Assembly: GCF_900090315.1 (NCBI RefSeq) | Contig: NZ_FMHZ01000002.1 | Span: 1,528,501-1,592,500, forward strand | Direction: 5' to 3' | DNA from: Micromonospora citrea | GTDB taxonomy: Bacteria; Actinomycetota; Actinomycetes; Mycobacteriales; Micromonosporaceae | DNA: 64,000 nucleotides | Shown: positions 1 to 8,924 of the stretch, in pieces | Position numbering within the stretch: the stretch's first letter is position 1 | Layout: each line of letters opens with the position of its first letter | The notes under the pieces: model-generated | Told to the model about the DNA's origin: nothing | The model's input: the letters and a program-made list of their open reading frames with translations, nothing else | Database searches by the model: none | Translations under genes and position numbers: made by a program

Positions 1-1759
1 CGAGCACGTCCGGCACGCCGTCGCGGGTCCAGTCCGCCGTGGCCACGAACTCGTCGCCCTGGTCCAGCGCCCCGGCCGGCAGGGTCACCTGCGCGGTCGT
101 CCCCGAAGGCACGCCGTCCTGGGCGGTCTCCGACTCCGGCCCCTGCGAGGCGTCGGACCGGATGCGCTTGCGCTTGACGACGGTCCGCAGCGAGTTGCCG
201 TCCGCGTCCGAGACGTACGCCCGCACCGTCGGGCTCGCCGTCGGCACGTACGGACGGCCGGGGCCGGTGGCGCAGGGGCGGCCGTCGACGGTCAGGTTGG
301 TCGGTGCGTCCGGGTACGAGTTGAGGTTGACGATCAGCCTGGCCGTGGTGGCGTCGAACTTCTTCCACCCGGCGCTGGACCCCTCGTCGGCCGCGACCAG
401 CCCGAACGTCACCCAGCCGTGGTGCTCCGCGTGCCGCAGGGTGGCCGCGGTGAGCGGGAATTCGCTGCCCTTGCGTACCGAGCCGCAGGAGCTGTTCCTC
501 GCCGCCGCGCCGTTGTGGCCCTCGAACGCCCCGGCGGTGTTGTACCAGTCGGTGTCCGCGTTCAGCGTGGCCCGCACGACCCGCAGCTCGGTCCAGCTGT
601 CGGCGCAGCTCGCCGAGTGCAGCAGGTCGATCGTGAACTCGGGCGCGAGGTCGCCCTCCAGGATCTGCTTGCCCTGCCAGGCCCCGTTGGGAAACTGGAA
701 CATCGACCGGTAGGTGACCGGGTTGTAGTAGCCGACCTTCGCGCACTCGGTGCTGTACGGGCCGGTGCAGTTCCACTTGTCGTAACTCCAGTACGACTGG
801 TCCGGAGAGTTCTTGTTGATCATCGTCCACGTCGCGTAGCCGATGGTGGGGTCGACGACCAGTGGAAAGGTCGCCTCGGGATCGCGCAGCAGCCCGGCGT
901 CCGGAGCAAGCACGACCTTGCCGGCGGTGGACACGCTCAGCCCCACCGCCGCGTCGCGCGCACCTTGCCTGGGCCCGTCGACGGCCACGCCTGACGCGGC
1001 CCGTTCGCCGGCCGGTGCGCCACCCGCAGCCCCGTCGCCGACCGTCGCCCCGGTGGCGGCGCCCGCGTCCCACATCCGGGGCGCGGTCGCGGTCAGAACC
1101 GCCCGGCCGGCCGCGTCCACCACCCGGGTGCCCTGCCACCTCAGCCCGGTGAGCCTGCTGCCCAACGCGAGGCGGCGCAGCCCCGGGTTCGCCGCCGCCG
1201 CCCGGTCCTTCACCACCAGCACGAACGAGAACCCGGTGCCGCGCGCGGTGGCCACCAGATCCACCCCGGGCAGCACCTCTACGTACGTGGCCCGGGCGCC
1301 GTCCAGCCACGGCTTCGGCAGCGTTCCCGGCCAGGACAGCGCCACCTCGCCGCCGTCGTGGCGGACCCGGACGAACTCCGTCGAGCCGCCGCCGGAGAAC
1401 GCCACGTCGACGGCGGACGCCGCCGGCCTGACCGTGCCGTCGTCGGCGAACGACAGCGTCGCGTCCAACGCTGTCCAGCCACCGCCCGCCCGCCGGGCGC
1501 GCTGGGGAAAGGCGTACTGCTCGACGGTGGCCGTCCCGTCCGGGTTGACGTACACCTGAGTGGTCTCGGTCCGCCGGGACGTCACCTCGACCCGGCGGTC
1601 GCACTCGGCGGCCATGCTCGCGGCGGCCGGCGCGTGTGGCATCTCCGCCACGCAGCTCTGTTCCGCGGCGGAGGCCGCGGATTGTCCGAACGGTGCCGTC
1701 AGCGACGCGGCCACCGCCACCGCCACGCAGGCGGCCGCGAGCAAGCTTCGTCGGCGCAT
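1..1759 (-). CDS. Large secreted protein, N-terminal part (runs off left edge)
   Basis: Reading the minus strand from ATG 1759 gives about 586 codons open to the window edge. Residues 1-31 form a Sec signal peptide: arginines after Met, a hydrophobic Ala/Val/Leu core and an AxA-type cleavage site near SAASA-AEQ. The mature part is rich in Gly, Thr and Trp, with segments such as VDPTIGYATWTMINKN followed by a Trp/Tyr/Cys-rich domain. Large actinobacterial cell-surface proteins of the DNRLRE/LamG/RHS-associated kind look like this (family knowledge, by resemblance only). It is probably exported and wall-associated or released. No catalytic residues were recognised, and the C-terminal domains that would decide the function lie outside the window. 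The gene diverges from the HAD gene to its right. Confidence 0.75.
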   Translation of the reverse strand, partial: MRRRSLLAAACVAVAVAASLTAPFGQSAASAAEQSCVAEMPHAPAAASMAAECDRRVEVTSRRTETTQVYVNPDGTATVEQYAFPQRARRAGGGWTALDATLSFADDGTVRPAASAVDVAFSGGGSTEFVRVRHDGGEVALSWPGTLPKPWLDGARATYVEVLPGVDLVATARGTGFSFVLVVKDRAAAANPGLRRLALGSRLTGLRWQGTRVVDAAGRAVLTATAPRMWDAGAATGATVGDGAAGGAPAGERAASGVAVDGPRQGARDAAVGLSVSTAGKVVLAPDAGLLRDPEATFPLVVDPTIGYATWTMINKNSPDQSYWSYDKWNCTGPYSTECAKVGYYNPVTYRSMFQFPNGAWQGKQILEGDLAPEFTIDLLHSASCADSWTELRVVRATLNADTDWYNTAGAFEGHNGAAARNSSCGSVRKGSEFPLTAATLRHAEHHGWVTFGLVAADEGSSAGWKKFDATTARLIVNLNSYPDAPTNLTVDGRPCATGPGRPYVPTASPTVRAYVSDADGNSLRTVVKRKRIRSDASQGPESETAQDGVPSGTTAQVTLPAGALDQGDEFVATADWTRDGVPDVL

Positions 1760-2304
1760 CGATCCCCCCGAAGACGTAGGACAGCAGTGCGACGGGCCGA
1801 ACGACGGCTGGCGCCGAGCCGTCCGTCACCTGCGACCTGAAGTATGTGCATCGATCGCCGTTCATGGCCGCCGTGAACGGGCCAATCTCCGCAGCTATCG
1901 CGTCAACAGTCGGGCCGCCGGCCTGCTCTCCGGCCTCTCCGCCAACTGGTCGCTGGCTACCCGACCGCCCGCAGGCCGGCGGTCGGACGTGGTGTGAGCG
2001 GCAGGCCGGCCCGCCGGTGAGCCGTCGGACGCACCCGATACGGTGCTTCGGGCGACCGACCGCCCGCAGCCCGGCCCAGCGCCCGAGCGGCAGCTCAAGC
2101 AGCAGGTAGCTCCTGCGACAGGAATTCGTCCCCACCTCGCTGGAGGCTCCGAACAGTGCCCGGTCACCTGATCGCAGAGATCGCGTGGGTCCAGCTCGTC
2201 GACGGGCGGAGGCACCCGCGCGTTCCGTCGTTCCCCCACCAGCGTCTCGCCACCGGCCACCCGACGGTGGTCCGGCTGTGCGCGTCGGCGACGCGGACCC
2301 GCCT
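1760..2304. other. Intergenic region, no supported gene
   Basis: This 545-base stretch separates two divergent genes. Open frames exist on both strands but have low-complexity Arg/Ala/Pro composition typical of GC-rich shadow frames, and none shows a domain or a good ribosome-binding site. It must hold the promoters of the secreted protein (minus) and the HAD gene (plus), though no clear -35/-10 pair could be picked. Confidence 0.5.
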
Positions 2305-3015
2305 GTGACCCGCCGGCCCCGCCGTCGCCCGGCCGCCGTCGTGTTCGACCTCGACGGCACCCTGGTCGACTCGATGACGATCGCCCCCGCCGTGTACGCC
2401 GACACGATCCGCGCCCTCGGCGGGCCGGTGGTCTCGCCGGCCGACGTCGTCGCCACCTGGCACATCGGCGCCACGCCGGCGGTGTTGGCCCACTTCCTGG
2501 GGCGGCCCGTCGCCGCCGGCGACCTCGACTGCTTCCAGCGCCACTTCGAGGCGGCCACCGGGGACGTACAACCGTTTCCCGGCGTGCTCGACCTGGTCGA
2601 CGCCCTCGACCGAGCCGGCTGCCGGCTCGGTATCTTCACCGCCGCCTCGCGGCGGACCACGCCCCTCCTGCTGGCAAGTACGGGGCTGGACCGGCTGTTC
2701 CCGGTCGTGGTCTGTGGTGACGACGTGGCCGCGCCGAAGCCCGCGCCGGACGGGCTACGGCTGGCCTGCCGGCGCCTGGGCGTCGACGTCACCGAGACCG
2801 CTTACGTCGGCGACGCCGCGGTGGACCTCGGGTGCGCCGAGGCGGCGGGTGCGCTGGCCGTGCACGCCCGCTGGGGCGTCACCTCCCCCGCCGTGCCGGA
2901 GGCCCGGATGGTGGCCCACCGCCCCGCCGACGTCCTCGACCTGCTCTCGGTGCCGCCGTCCGACCCGGCCGACGCCCCGGGACGTCCCGCGACATCCCGG
3001 GGCGATCACCGCTGA
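2305..3015 (+). CDS. HAD-superfamily phosphatase (subfamily IA)
   Basis: Cytosolic haloacid-dehalogenase hydrolase of about 236 residues, probably a phosphatase acting on a small phosphorylated metabolite. Motif I is FDLDGTLVDS near residues 14-23 (nucleophile Asp and acid/base Asp). Motif II is the Thr of FTAASRR, motif III the Lys in AAPKPAPD, and motif IV the GD of YVGDAAVDLG. The alpha-helical cap between motifs I and II fits subfamily IA (phosphoglycolate phosphatase/PpaX-like). Substrate cannot be read from sequence. Start GTG 2305 is chosen because the conserved core begins just after it; an in-frame GTG at 2278 is the alternative. It is convergent with argS, with 43 bases between stops. 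Confidence 0.85.
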   Translation: MTRRPRRRPAAVVFDLDGTLVDSMTIAPAVYADTIRALGGPVVSPADVVATWHIGATPAVLAHFLGRPVAAGDLDCFQRHFEAATGDVQPFPGVLDLVDALDRAGCRLGIFTAASRRTTPLLLASTGLDRLFPVVVCGDDVAAPKPAPDGLRLACRRLGVDVTETAYVGDAAVDLGCAEAAGALAVHARWGVTSPAVPEARMVAHRPADVLDLLSVPPSDPADAPGRPATSRGDHR

Positions 3016-3058
3016 CACCCGCCCCGGACCGGACGGTAGACGCCGTCGGCACGGGACG

Positions 3059-4777
3059 TCACATCCGTTCCAGAGTGCGGATGCCGAGCAGGTGCAGGCC
3101 CTGGCGCAGGGTCCGGGCGGTCAGGTCGGCCAGCAGCAGGCGACTCTCCCGCAGCTCGTCGGGGGCGCGCAGCACGGGGCAGCGCTCGTAGAACCCGCTG
3201 AACGCGGTCGCGAGTCGGTGCAGGTGGCCGGCGAGGTGGTGGAACTCCAGGCTCCGCTCCACCCTGCCGACCACGCCGGCGAAGCCGAGCAGTTCGATCG
3301 CCAGCGCCCGCTCCGACGGCTCGGCGAGCACGATCGGCGCGTCCGGCCGGGCGACCGCCCCGGCCCGCCGGAACACCGACCGGATGCGGGCGTACGCGTA
3401 CTGGAGGTAGGGCGCGGTGTTGCCGTCCAGGGCAAGCATCCGCTCCCAGTCGAGCACGTAGTCCCTCGCGCGGTCGGTGGACAGGTCGGCGTACTTGACC
3501 GCGCCGATGCCGACAACCCGGCCGATCTCGGCGGCGGTCGCGGCGTCCAGGTCGGGATTCTTGGCCCGGGCCAGGTCGGTGGCGCGGGCGACCGCCTCTT
3601 CGAGCAGGCCGACGAGCTTCACCGACCCGCCGGTCCGGCTGCGCAGCATCCGCCCGTCGCTCCCGAGGATCGAGCCGAAGCCGAGATGCTCGGCCCGGGC
3701 CGGCGGGCGCAGCCAACCGGCCGCTCCGGCGACGGCGAAGACCATCGCGAAGTGCTGCTGCTGCGGCAGCCCGACGACGTACAGCAGCCGCGTCGCGCCC
3801 AGTTCCCCGGTGCGCTGCCGCAACGCGGCCAGGTCGGTGGCCGGATAGCCGAAGCCGCCGTCGCTCTTGCGCACGATCAGCGGCAGCGGCTCGCCGTCCC
3901 GGCCGGTGAACCCGGGCGGGAACACGCACCGCGCCCCGCCGCTGGCCGCCAGCAGCCCCAGCCGGTCCAGGTCGTCGACGACGTCGGCGAGCAGTTCGTT
4001 GTAGGCGCTCTCGCCCCGGAAGTCCGCCCCGGTCAGCGTCACGTCGAGCAGGTCGTACACGGACAGGAAGTACCGCTCCGACTGCTGCACCAGGAGTCGC
4101 CACAGCCGCCGGGTCGGCGCGTCGCCGCCCTGCAACGCGACCACCCGGCGCCGGGACCGCGCACGGAACGCCTCGTCGGCGTCGAACTTCGCCCGGGCCG
4201 CCTTGTAGAACGAGTCGAGGTCACCCACCGACAACTCGTGCGCCGCCTCCGTCTCGCCGAGGTCGGCCAGGTGCTCGATCAGCATCCCGAACGGTGTGCC
4301 CCAGTCGCCGAGGTGGTTGACCCGCACCACGCGGTGCCCGAGCCAGTCCAGCAGCCGCACCGCCGCGTCGCCGATGACGGTGGAGCGCAGGTGTCCGACG
4401 TGCATCTCCTTGGCCACGTTCGGCGCCGAGTAGTCGACCACGACGGTCTCCGGCGCGCGGGCCGCCGGCACGCCCAGGCGGGCGTCCCCCGCCAGCCCGG
4501 AGACCAGGCCGGCCAGCGCCCGGTCGGAGACGGTCAGGTTGAGAAAGCCCGGCCCGGAGACCTCCGCCGACGCGCACACGTCGTCGAGCGCCGCGTGTTC
4601 CAGCACGTCGGCGGCGAGGTCGCGCGGGGAGCGGCCGAGCCGCCGGGCCAGCGCCAGCGCCGCGTCGGACTGGAAGTCCGCGCGCGGCGAACGCCGCACC
4701 ACCGGGTCGACCGGGGCGCCGGCGACCGCCGCGAACGCCGGCGCCAGCCGGTCGGAGAGCAGCCTTTCAAGATCCAT
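3059..4777 (-). CDS. argS: Arginyl-tRNA synthetase
   Basis: Class I aminoacyl-tRNA synthetase of 572 residues, close to the usual 550-590, charging tRNA-Arg with arginine in the cytosol. An N-terminal additional domain (about 1-105) is followed by the catalytic Rossmann fold with the HIGH-type motif HVGH in NVAKEMHVGHLRSTVIGD near residue 135. The C-terminal anticodon-binding helical domain contains YADLSTDRARDYV and YLQYAYARIRS, typical of ArgRS. The KMSKS loop is replaced by an Arg/Gly-rich segment (GRMLRSRTGGSVKL), as in many ArgRS. The start ATG 4777 precedes MDLERLL. In many actinobacteria the housekeeping argS precedes lysA-hom-thrC; those neighbours are absent, so this could be a second copy. 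Confidence 0.93.
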   Translation of the reverse strand: MDLERLLSDRLAPAFAAVAGAPVDPVVRRSPRADFQSDAALALARRLGRSPRDLAADVLEHAALDDVCASAEVSGPGFLNLTVSDRALAGLVSGLAGDARLGVPAARAPETVVVDYSAPNVAKEMHVGHLRSTVIGDAAVRLLDWLGHRVVRVNHLGDWGTPFGMLIEHLADLGETEAAHELSVGDLDSFYKAARAKFDADEAFRARSRRRVVALQGGDAPTRRLWRLLVQQSERYFLSVYDLLDVTLTGADFRGESAYNELLADVVDDLDRLGLLAASGGARCVFPPGFTGRDGEPLPLIVRKSDGGFGYPATDLAALRQRTGELGATRLLYVVGLPQQQHFAMVFAVAGAAGWLRPPARAEHLGFGSILGSDGRMLRSRTGGSVKLVGLLEEAVARATDLARAKNPDLDAATAAEIGRVVGIGAVKYADLSTDRARDYVLDWERMLALDGNTAPYLQYAYARIRSVFRRAGAVARPDAPIVLAEPSERALAIELLGFAGVVGRVERSLEFHHLAGHLHRLATAFSGFYERCPVLRAPDELRESRLLLADLTARTLRQGLHLLGIRTLERM

Positions 4778-5086
4778 GGGTACGCCGATCTCACTCGGAC
4801 CCGCGCTGCCACGCGAGTCACTGGGACGGGAGAGGCACGGGCGGACCGAGGACGATCGGCGGACGACCGGCGGCTCGATCCGCCGGTCGCCGGGAACAGG
4901 TCAGCGCGGGCGGGCGACGGATCGCCGGCGTCGCTCGGCACCGACCTGGACGTCGTACGACGTTCCGGTGCGCTGAGCGGTCACGCTGGTCATGCGGGGC
5001 AGCGTAGCGGACCGCCTCGGGGCGGGACAGCGCGATTCCGGCAGGCTTCGAGTCGCACGAATGCGACCCCCCTCGTCCCGGACCCG
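4778..5086. other. Intergenic region upstream of argS
   Basis: About 309 bases without a convincing gene. It should contain the argS promoter on the minus strand. Frames crossing it are continuations of reading frames antisense to argS. No hairpin resembling a T-box leader was recognised. Confidence 0.4.
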
Positions 5087-5230
5087 GTGCCGGTCTCGCC
5101 CGACGCCGTCGCCCCCGACCTCAGGTACGCGGACAGGGGATGGGTCGCCACCCTCGGGGAGCTGCGGCGGCACCTCCGGTGGCTCTGGGCGGAGCATCCG
5201 ACGTTGCTCCTCCCCGAGGCTCCCGCCTGA
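5087..5230 (+). CDS. Small hypothetical ORF (47 aa)
   Basis: A short frame from GTG 5087 to TGA 5230 encodes a plausible little protein with a balanced composition: acidic start, then RYADRGWVATLGELRRH and WLWAEHPTLLLPE. This is unlike the Arg/Ala-rich shadow frames around it. It carries no recognised domain and no clear ribosome-binding site. It sits between argS and the pyridoxal kinase gene, convergent with the latter (39 bases between stops). It may be a genuine small protein or the tail of a degraded gene. Function unknown. Confidence 0.3.
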   Translation: MPVSPDAVAPDLRYADRGWVATLGELRRHLRWLWAEHPTLLLPEAPA

Positions 5231-5269
5231 GGATGCGACCCACCCGCGACGGCCCTCGCGAGGGGCGGG

Positions 5270-6121
5270 TCAGCGCAGCCGGCGGGCGGCGAACCTGGCC
5301 GGCGGCTCGGCGATCGCGTCCTGGGCCGCGATCAACTGGATCTCCCGGGTGCCCGCCGCGAGGGTCGCCTCGAGCACGGCGAAGACGGAGGCGACGGTGC
5401 GTTCCAGCGCCGTCGCGGGCGAGCCCGTCGTCAGCAGGTGCGCGAGGTACAGCGCCGCGGTGACGTCGCCGCCGCCGTTCGGACTGATCGGCAGCAGCGG
5501 CGTGGTGACCGCCCAGGCACCCTCGTCCGAGACGGCCACCACCTCCAGCGACCCGGCCGGCAGGTCGGCGTGGAGCACGCTGGTGACGAGGACGTGCCGC
5601 GGCCCCGTCTCGCGCACCACGTCGACCGCCGCCAGGACCTCGGGCAGCGAGTTCGTGCCGCGGCCGGCGAGGAAGTCCAGCTCGAAGTGGTTCGGGGTGA
5701 TGATGTCGGCGCGCGGGACGACGACGTCCCGCATGTACTCCGGGATGCCGGGCCGGACGAACATGCCCCGGCCGGCGTCGCCCATCACCGGGTCGCAGCA
5801 GTACACCGCGTCGGGGTTGGCGGTCTTGACCTTGTCCACCGCGTCCAGGATCACCGCGCCCATCGCCGGGTCGCCCTGGTAGCCCGAGAGCACCGCGTCG
5901 GCGCTGCCGAGGACCCCCCGGTCCGCGATGCCCTCGATCACCTCGGCCACGTCGGCCGGCGCCAGCAGCGGACCGCGCCACGCGCCGTACCCGGTGTGGT
6001 TGGAGAAGTGGACCGTCAGCACCGGCCAGACCTCGTGCCCGAGCCGCTGGAGGGGGAAGGCGGCCGCCGAGTTGCCGACGTGGCCGTAGGCGACCGATGA
6101 CTGGATGGACAGGATCTTCAC
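5270..6121 (-). CDS. pdxY: Pyridoxal kinase
   Basis: Ribokinase-like (PfkB superfamily) kinase of 283 residues that phosphorylates pyridoxal in the vitamin B6 salvage pathway, in the cytosol. PdxY/PdxK hallmarks are the N-terminal ILSIQSSVAYGHVGN, the LSGYQGDP segment, CDPVMGD in the middle, the TPNHFELDFLAG segment, and the anion-hole/catalytic-base segment NGGGDVTAALYLAHLL near residue 220, where the usual GTGD reads GGGD. The start is GTG 6121 (VKILSIQSS), because homologous sequence begins exactly there; upstream in-frame residues are Arg/Gly-rich. It lies 88 bases after the CE7 esterase on the same strand and could be read through, but is not metabolically tied to it. Confidence 0.92.
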   Translation of the reverse strand: MKILSIQSSVAYGHVGNSAAAFPLQRLGHEVWPVLTVHFSNHTGYGAWRGPLLAPADVAEVIEGIADRGVLGSADAVLSGYQGDPAMGAVILDAVDKVKTANPDAVYCCDPVMGDAGRGMFVRPGIPEYMRDVVVPRADIITPNHFELDFLAGRGTNSLPEVLAAVDVVRETGPRHVLVTSVLHADLPAGSLEVVAVSDEGAWAVTTPLLPISPNGGGDVTAALYLAHLLTTGSPATALERTVASVFAVLEATLAAGTREIQLIAAQDAIAEPPARFAARRLR

Positions 6122-6209
6122 CCGCTCATCATGGCGGTTCCCGCCGGGGCCGCGCCCACCCCCTGCCGATTCTGTCGGCTGACCCACTCGGGCCGATGTC
6201 ACAGACGAC

Positions 6210-7220
6210 TCAGCTCGACAGCGCCGCGCGATCCTCTCCCCCACCCGCCGCGACGCCCGGGCCGAACCTGTCGCGCAGCCAGGCGAGCTGCTCGATCTGG
6301 TGGTGGCCCTCGCCGCCCTCGTGGTCGTTGAACTCGTACACGCGCAGCTCCTTCTCCCCGCCGTAGCGGTGGTAGCCGGCGAAGCAGGTCGAGGGCGGGC
6401 AGACCTGGTCCATCATCGCGACGGAGAACAGCGCGGGCGCGGTGGCGCGGGGCGCGAGCCCGGCCACGTCGAAGTAGGACAACGTCCGGAACACCTGGTC
6501 GGCCCGGTCGCGGTGCAGCTTGAGGTACTCGGCGATCTCGAGGTACGGGCCACGACCGGCGACCCGCACGCCGCGCCGGAAGTCGCACAGGAAGGGCACG
6601 TCGGGCATGGCCGCCGCGACGCCCGGGAACAGCGCCGCCACCGCCAGCGCGAGGCCCCCGCCCTGGCTGATGCCGGTGACCGCGACCCGGTCGGCGTCGA
6701 CGGCGGGGTGCTCCCGGGCGGCCCGGGCGAAGCGTACGGCGTCGGTGACCAGCCTGCGGTAGTAGAAGGTGTCGGGGTGGGTGACGCCACGGGTGAGGAA
6801 CCCGGGGACGGTGCCCGCCGGGTACGGGTGCGGGTCCGGGGTGAGGCCGGGCGCGGCGCTCCAGCCCTGCCCCCGGGTGTCCATGATCAGGTGGGCGAAG
6901 CCGGCGGCGGCCCAGAACAGCTTCTCGTGGGGCAGGCCCCGGCCGCGCCCGTAGCCGAGGTACTCCACGACGCAGGGCAGCGGCCCCTCGGCGTACGCCG
7001 GCAGGTGCAGCCAGCCGTGCACGGGTTCACCCGCGTACCCGGGCACCGTGACGGAGAACGTGCGGATCTGGGTGAGCCCGGTGTCGACGGGCTCGTACGC
7101 CGCGGGGCCGGGCTCGTCGGCGCCCAGCGTCCGCGCCCAGAAGTCGTCCAGGTCCGACGGCACGGCCAGTTCGGGCCGGTACGTCTGGCACTCGGCCAGG
7201 GTGAGGTCGGTCAGGGCCAC
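6210..7220 (-). CDS. CE7-family acetyl esterase (acetylxylan esterase / cephalosporin-C deacetylase type)
   Basis: Alpha/beta-hydrolase of 336 residues with all three CE7 signatures: the RGQ motif in DTRGQGW (oxyanion side), the nucleophile elbow GISQGGG (Ser), and the His-Glu pair in FNDHEGGEG near the C terminus. CE7 enzymes remove O-acetyl groups from small acetylated sugars and from cephalosporin C. No signal peptide is visible, so it acts on substrates after import. The start GTG 7220 follows GGAGG at a 6-base spacing. It is the last gene of the amino-sugar operon, 74 bases after nanE. A role in de-O-acetylating imported sialic acid or another acetylated sugar is inferred from position only. 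Confidence 0.88.
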   Translation of the reverse strand: MALTDLTLAECQTYRPELAVPSDLDDFWARTLGADEPGPAAYEPVDTGLTQIRTFSVTVPGYAGEPVHGWLHLPAYAEGPLPCVVEYLGYGRGRGLPHEKLFWAAAGFAHLIMDTRGQGWSAAPGLTPDPHPYPAGTVPGFLTRGVTHPDTFYYRRLVTDAVRFARAAREHPAVDADRVAVTGISQGGGLALAVAALFPGVAAAMPDVPFLCDFRRGVRVAGRGPYLEIAEYLKLHRDRADQVFRTLSYFDVAGLAPRATAPALFSVAMMDQVCPPSTCFAGYHRYGGEKELRVYEFNDHEGGEGHHQIEQLAWLRDRFGPGVAAGGGEDRAALSS

Positions 7221-7294
7221 GGGTAACCTCCGGCACGGCGATGTCGATGGCGGCGGGACGCCCACCGGGGCGCCCTGCCGGGGAAGTCGGCGGG

Positions 7295-7981
7295 TCAGGC
7301 CGCCGCGGCGTCGGCCACGGCGGAGGCGAACCAACCCGTGATGGTGGTCGGGTGGGTGATGGCGGTGCCGACGACGACGGACCACGCGCCGGCCCGCAGC
7401 GCCTGGGCCGCCTGGGCCGGGGTGTGTATCCGCCCCTCGGCGACCACCGGCACGTCGACGGCCGCCGCCAGCCGGGCGACCAGGTCGAGGTCGGGGCCGT
7501 CGCCCTTCACCGTGTAGGCCGTGTAACCGGCCAGCGTGGTGCCGACCAGGTCCGCGCCCGCCTCGGCCGCGGCGACGCCCTCGTCGAAGGTGGAGCAGTC
7601 CGCCATGACGAGGGCGCCGGTCCGCTCGTGGACGGCGGCGATCGTCTCGGCGAGGGTGCGGCCGTCCGGCCGTGGCCGGGCGGTGGCGTCGAGCGCGACG
7701 ATGTGGGCGCCCGCCCGGGCCACGGCCACCGCGTGGTCGAGCGTTGGGGTGATGAAGACGTCGTCGTCGCCGTCCTTCCACAGCCCGATCACCGGGAGGT
7801 CGACCGCGTCACGGATGGCGGCGATGTCGTCGAGCCCCTGCGCGCGGATGCCGGCGGCTCCGCCCCGGGCGGCGGCGAGGGCGACGCGGCGCATCGTGTC
7901 CGGGTCGCGCATCGGCTCGCCCGGGTATGCCTGGCAGGAGACCACCAGCCGGTGGCGGAACCGTTCGATCAGCAGGTTCAC
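7295..7981 (-). CDS. nanE: N-acetylmannosamine-6-phosphate 2-epimerase
   Basis: TIM-barrel protein of 228 residues. NanE converts ManNAc-6-phosphate to GlcNAc-6-phosphate, feeding the NagA/NagB route. Family segments are LVVSCQAYPGEPM at the N terminus, GAAGIRAQGLDDI, PVIGLWKDG, HIVALDATARPRP, LVMADCSTFDEG and PVVAEGRIHTP, with the catalytic Lys in GLWKDG and the Asp/Glu region as expected. Start GTG 7981 overlaps the TGA of the ROK kinase by four bases (GTGA), which implies translational coupling. With the aldolase and kinase upstream it completes the core sialic acid degradation set. No nagA or nagB lies in the window. Confidence 0.92.
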   Translation of the reverse strand: MNLLIERFRHRLVVSCQAYPGEPMRDPDTMRRVALAAARGGAAGIRAQGLDDIAAIRDAVDLPVIGLWKDGDDDVFITPTLDHAVAVARAGAHIVALDATARPRPDGRTLAETIAAVHERTGALVMADCSTFDEGVAAAEAGADLVGTTLAGYTAYTVKGDGPDLDLVARLAAAVDVPVVAEGRIHTPAQAAQALRAGAWSVVVGTAITHPTTITGWFASAVADAAAA

Positions 7982-8922
7982 GACAGGGTCTCCCAGGCGA
8001 GCGAGGCGGCGCCGAGCAGGGGTGCGTCCGCGCCGAGGGCCGAGGCCAGGACGGGCACGGCGTCCAGGCCGGGCAGCGTCTCCCGGGTCACCGCGGCCCG
8101 CAGCGCCCGCCACCAGGGCTCGCCGAGGCCCGTGACGCCGCCGCCGATCACGACGACGTCGGGGTCGAGCATGTTGACCAGCCCACCCACGGCGGAACCG
8201 ACGGCGGTCCCGCCCAGCCGGACGACCTCCCCCGCCGCCTCGTCGCCGCCCTCGGCGAGCGCGGCGACGGCCCGCAGGTCCTCGACCGGCCGGCCGGTGC
8301 GCCGGGCGTACTCGTCGACGAGCCCGGGCCCCGACGCGATCGCCTCCAGGTGCCCCCGCCGGCCGCAGGTGCAGGGCAGCGACCCGGCGTGCCGGGAGGG
8401 CTGGTGACCGGCGTGGCCGGCGGCGGAGTGCGCGCCGACGAGCACGGTGCCGCCCACGACGAACGAGGCGCCGACGCCGGTGCCGACGGCGACGAAGAGC
8501 ACCGTCTCGCACCCCGCCGCGGCACCGTGCCGCGCCTCGCCGAGGGCGTGGGCGTGCACGTCGTTGACGACCGCCACGGGCAGGCCCAGCAGCTCGCGCA
8601 GCCTCCCGCGCAGGTCGGTGCCGGCCCAGCCGGTCAGGACGTCGGTGGCCGAGAGCACCCGCCCCGTCGTACGGTCGATCACTCCGGCGCTGCCGACGCC
8701 GAGCGCCCGGACGGACGTCCCCGCCGACCGCGCCCTCAGCCGGTCGACGAGGCCGGCGGCGGTGTCGAGGACGGCGGACGCGCCCGCCCTGCCGGGCGTC
8801 GGGGCGGTGGCGCGGTCGACGACCTGGCCCTGCCTCGTCACGAGGGCGGCCGTCGTCTTGGTGCCGCCGACGTCGAGCGCGGCGACCGCCTCGACGGCGC
8901 GCGGCGTGCTTGCCTCGGGCAT
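7978..8922 (-). CDS. nanK: ROK-family sugar kinase (probable N-acetylmannosamine kinase)
   Basis: ROK kinase of 314 residues that should phosphorylate ManNAc at C6 with ATP. The ATP phosphate loop DVGGTKTT is near residues 16-23, and the catalytic Asp lies in VVNDVHAHALGEARHG. The second ATP motif is FVAVGTGVGASFVVGG, and the ROK zinc motif is CTCGRRGHLEAIASG with the preceding GHAGH; the fourth ligand position is His rather than Cys. ATG 8922 lies two bases after the aldolase stop. Substrate is inferred from its place between a NanA-type aldolase and NanE; sequence alone could also fit a glucokinase or GlcNAc kinase. Confidence 0.85.
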   Translation of the reverse strand: MPEASTPRAVEAVAALDVGGTKTTAALVTRQGQVVDRATAPTPGRAGASAVLDTAAGLVDRLRARSAGTSVRALGVGSAGVIDRTTGRVLSATDVLTGWAGTDLRGRLRELLGLPVAVVNDVHAHALGEARHGAAAGCETVLFVAVGTGVGASFVVGGTVLVGAHSAAGHAGHQPSRHAGSLPCTCGRRGHLEAIASGPGLVDEYARRTGRPVEDLRAVAALAEGGDEAAGEVVRLGGTAVGSAVGGLVNMLDPDVVVIGGGVTGLGEPWWRALRAAVTRETLPGLDAVPVLASALGADAPLLGAASLAWETLS

Positions 8923-8924
8923 GG

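Noticed and set aside
4778..5086. T-box or other amino-acid riboswitch upstream of argS
   Set aside because: No T-box core sequence or specifier stem was found, and actinobacterial T-boxes mainly precede ileS.
2714..5230. An 838-codon plus-strand open frame across argS
   Set aside because: It is antisense to a certain ArgRS gene and has Arg/Gln/Pro-rich text without domains. Only its last 47 codons look protein-like and are listed separately with low confidence.
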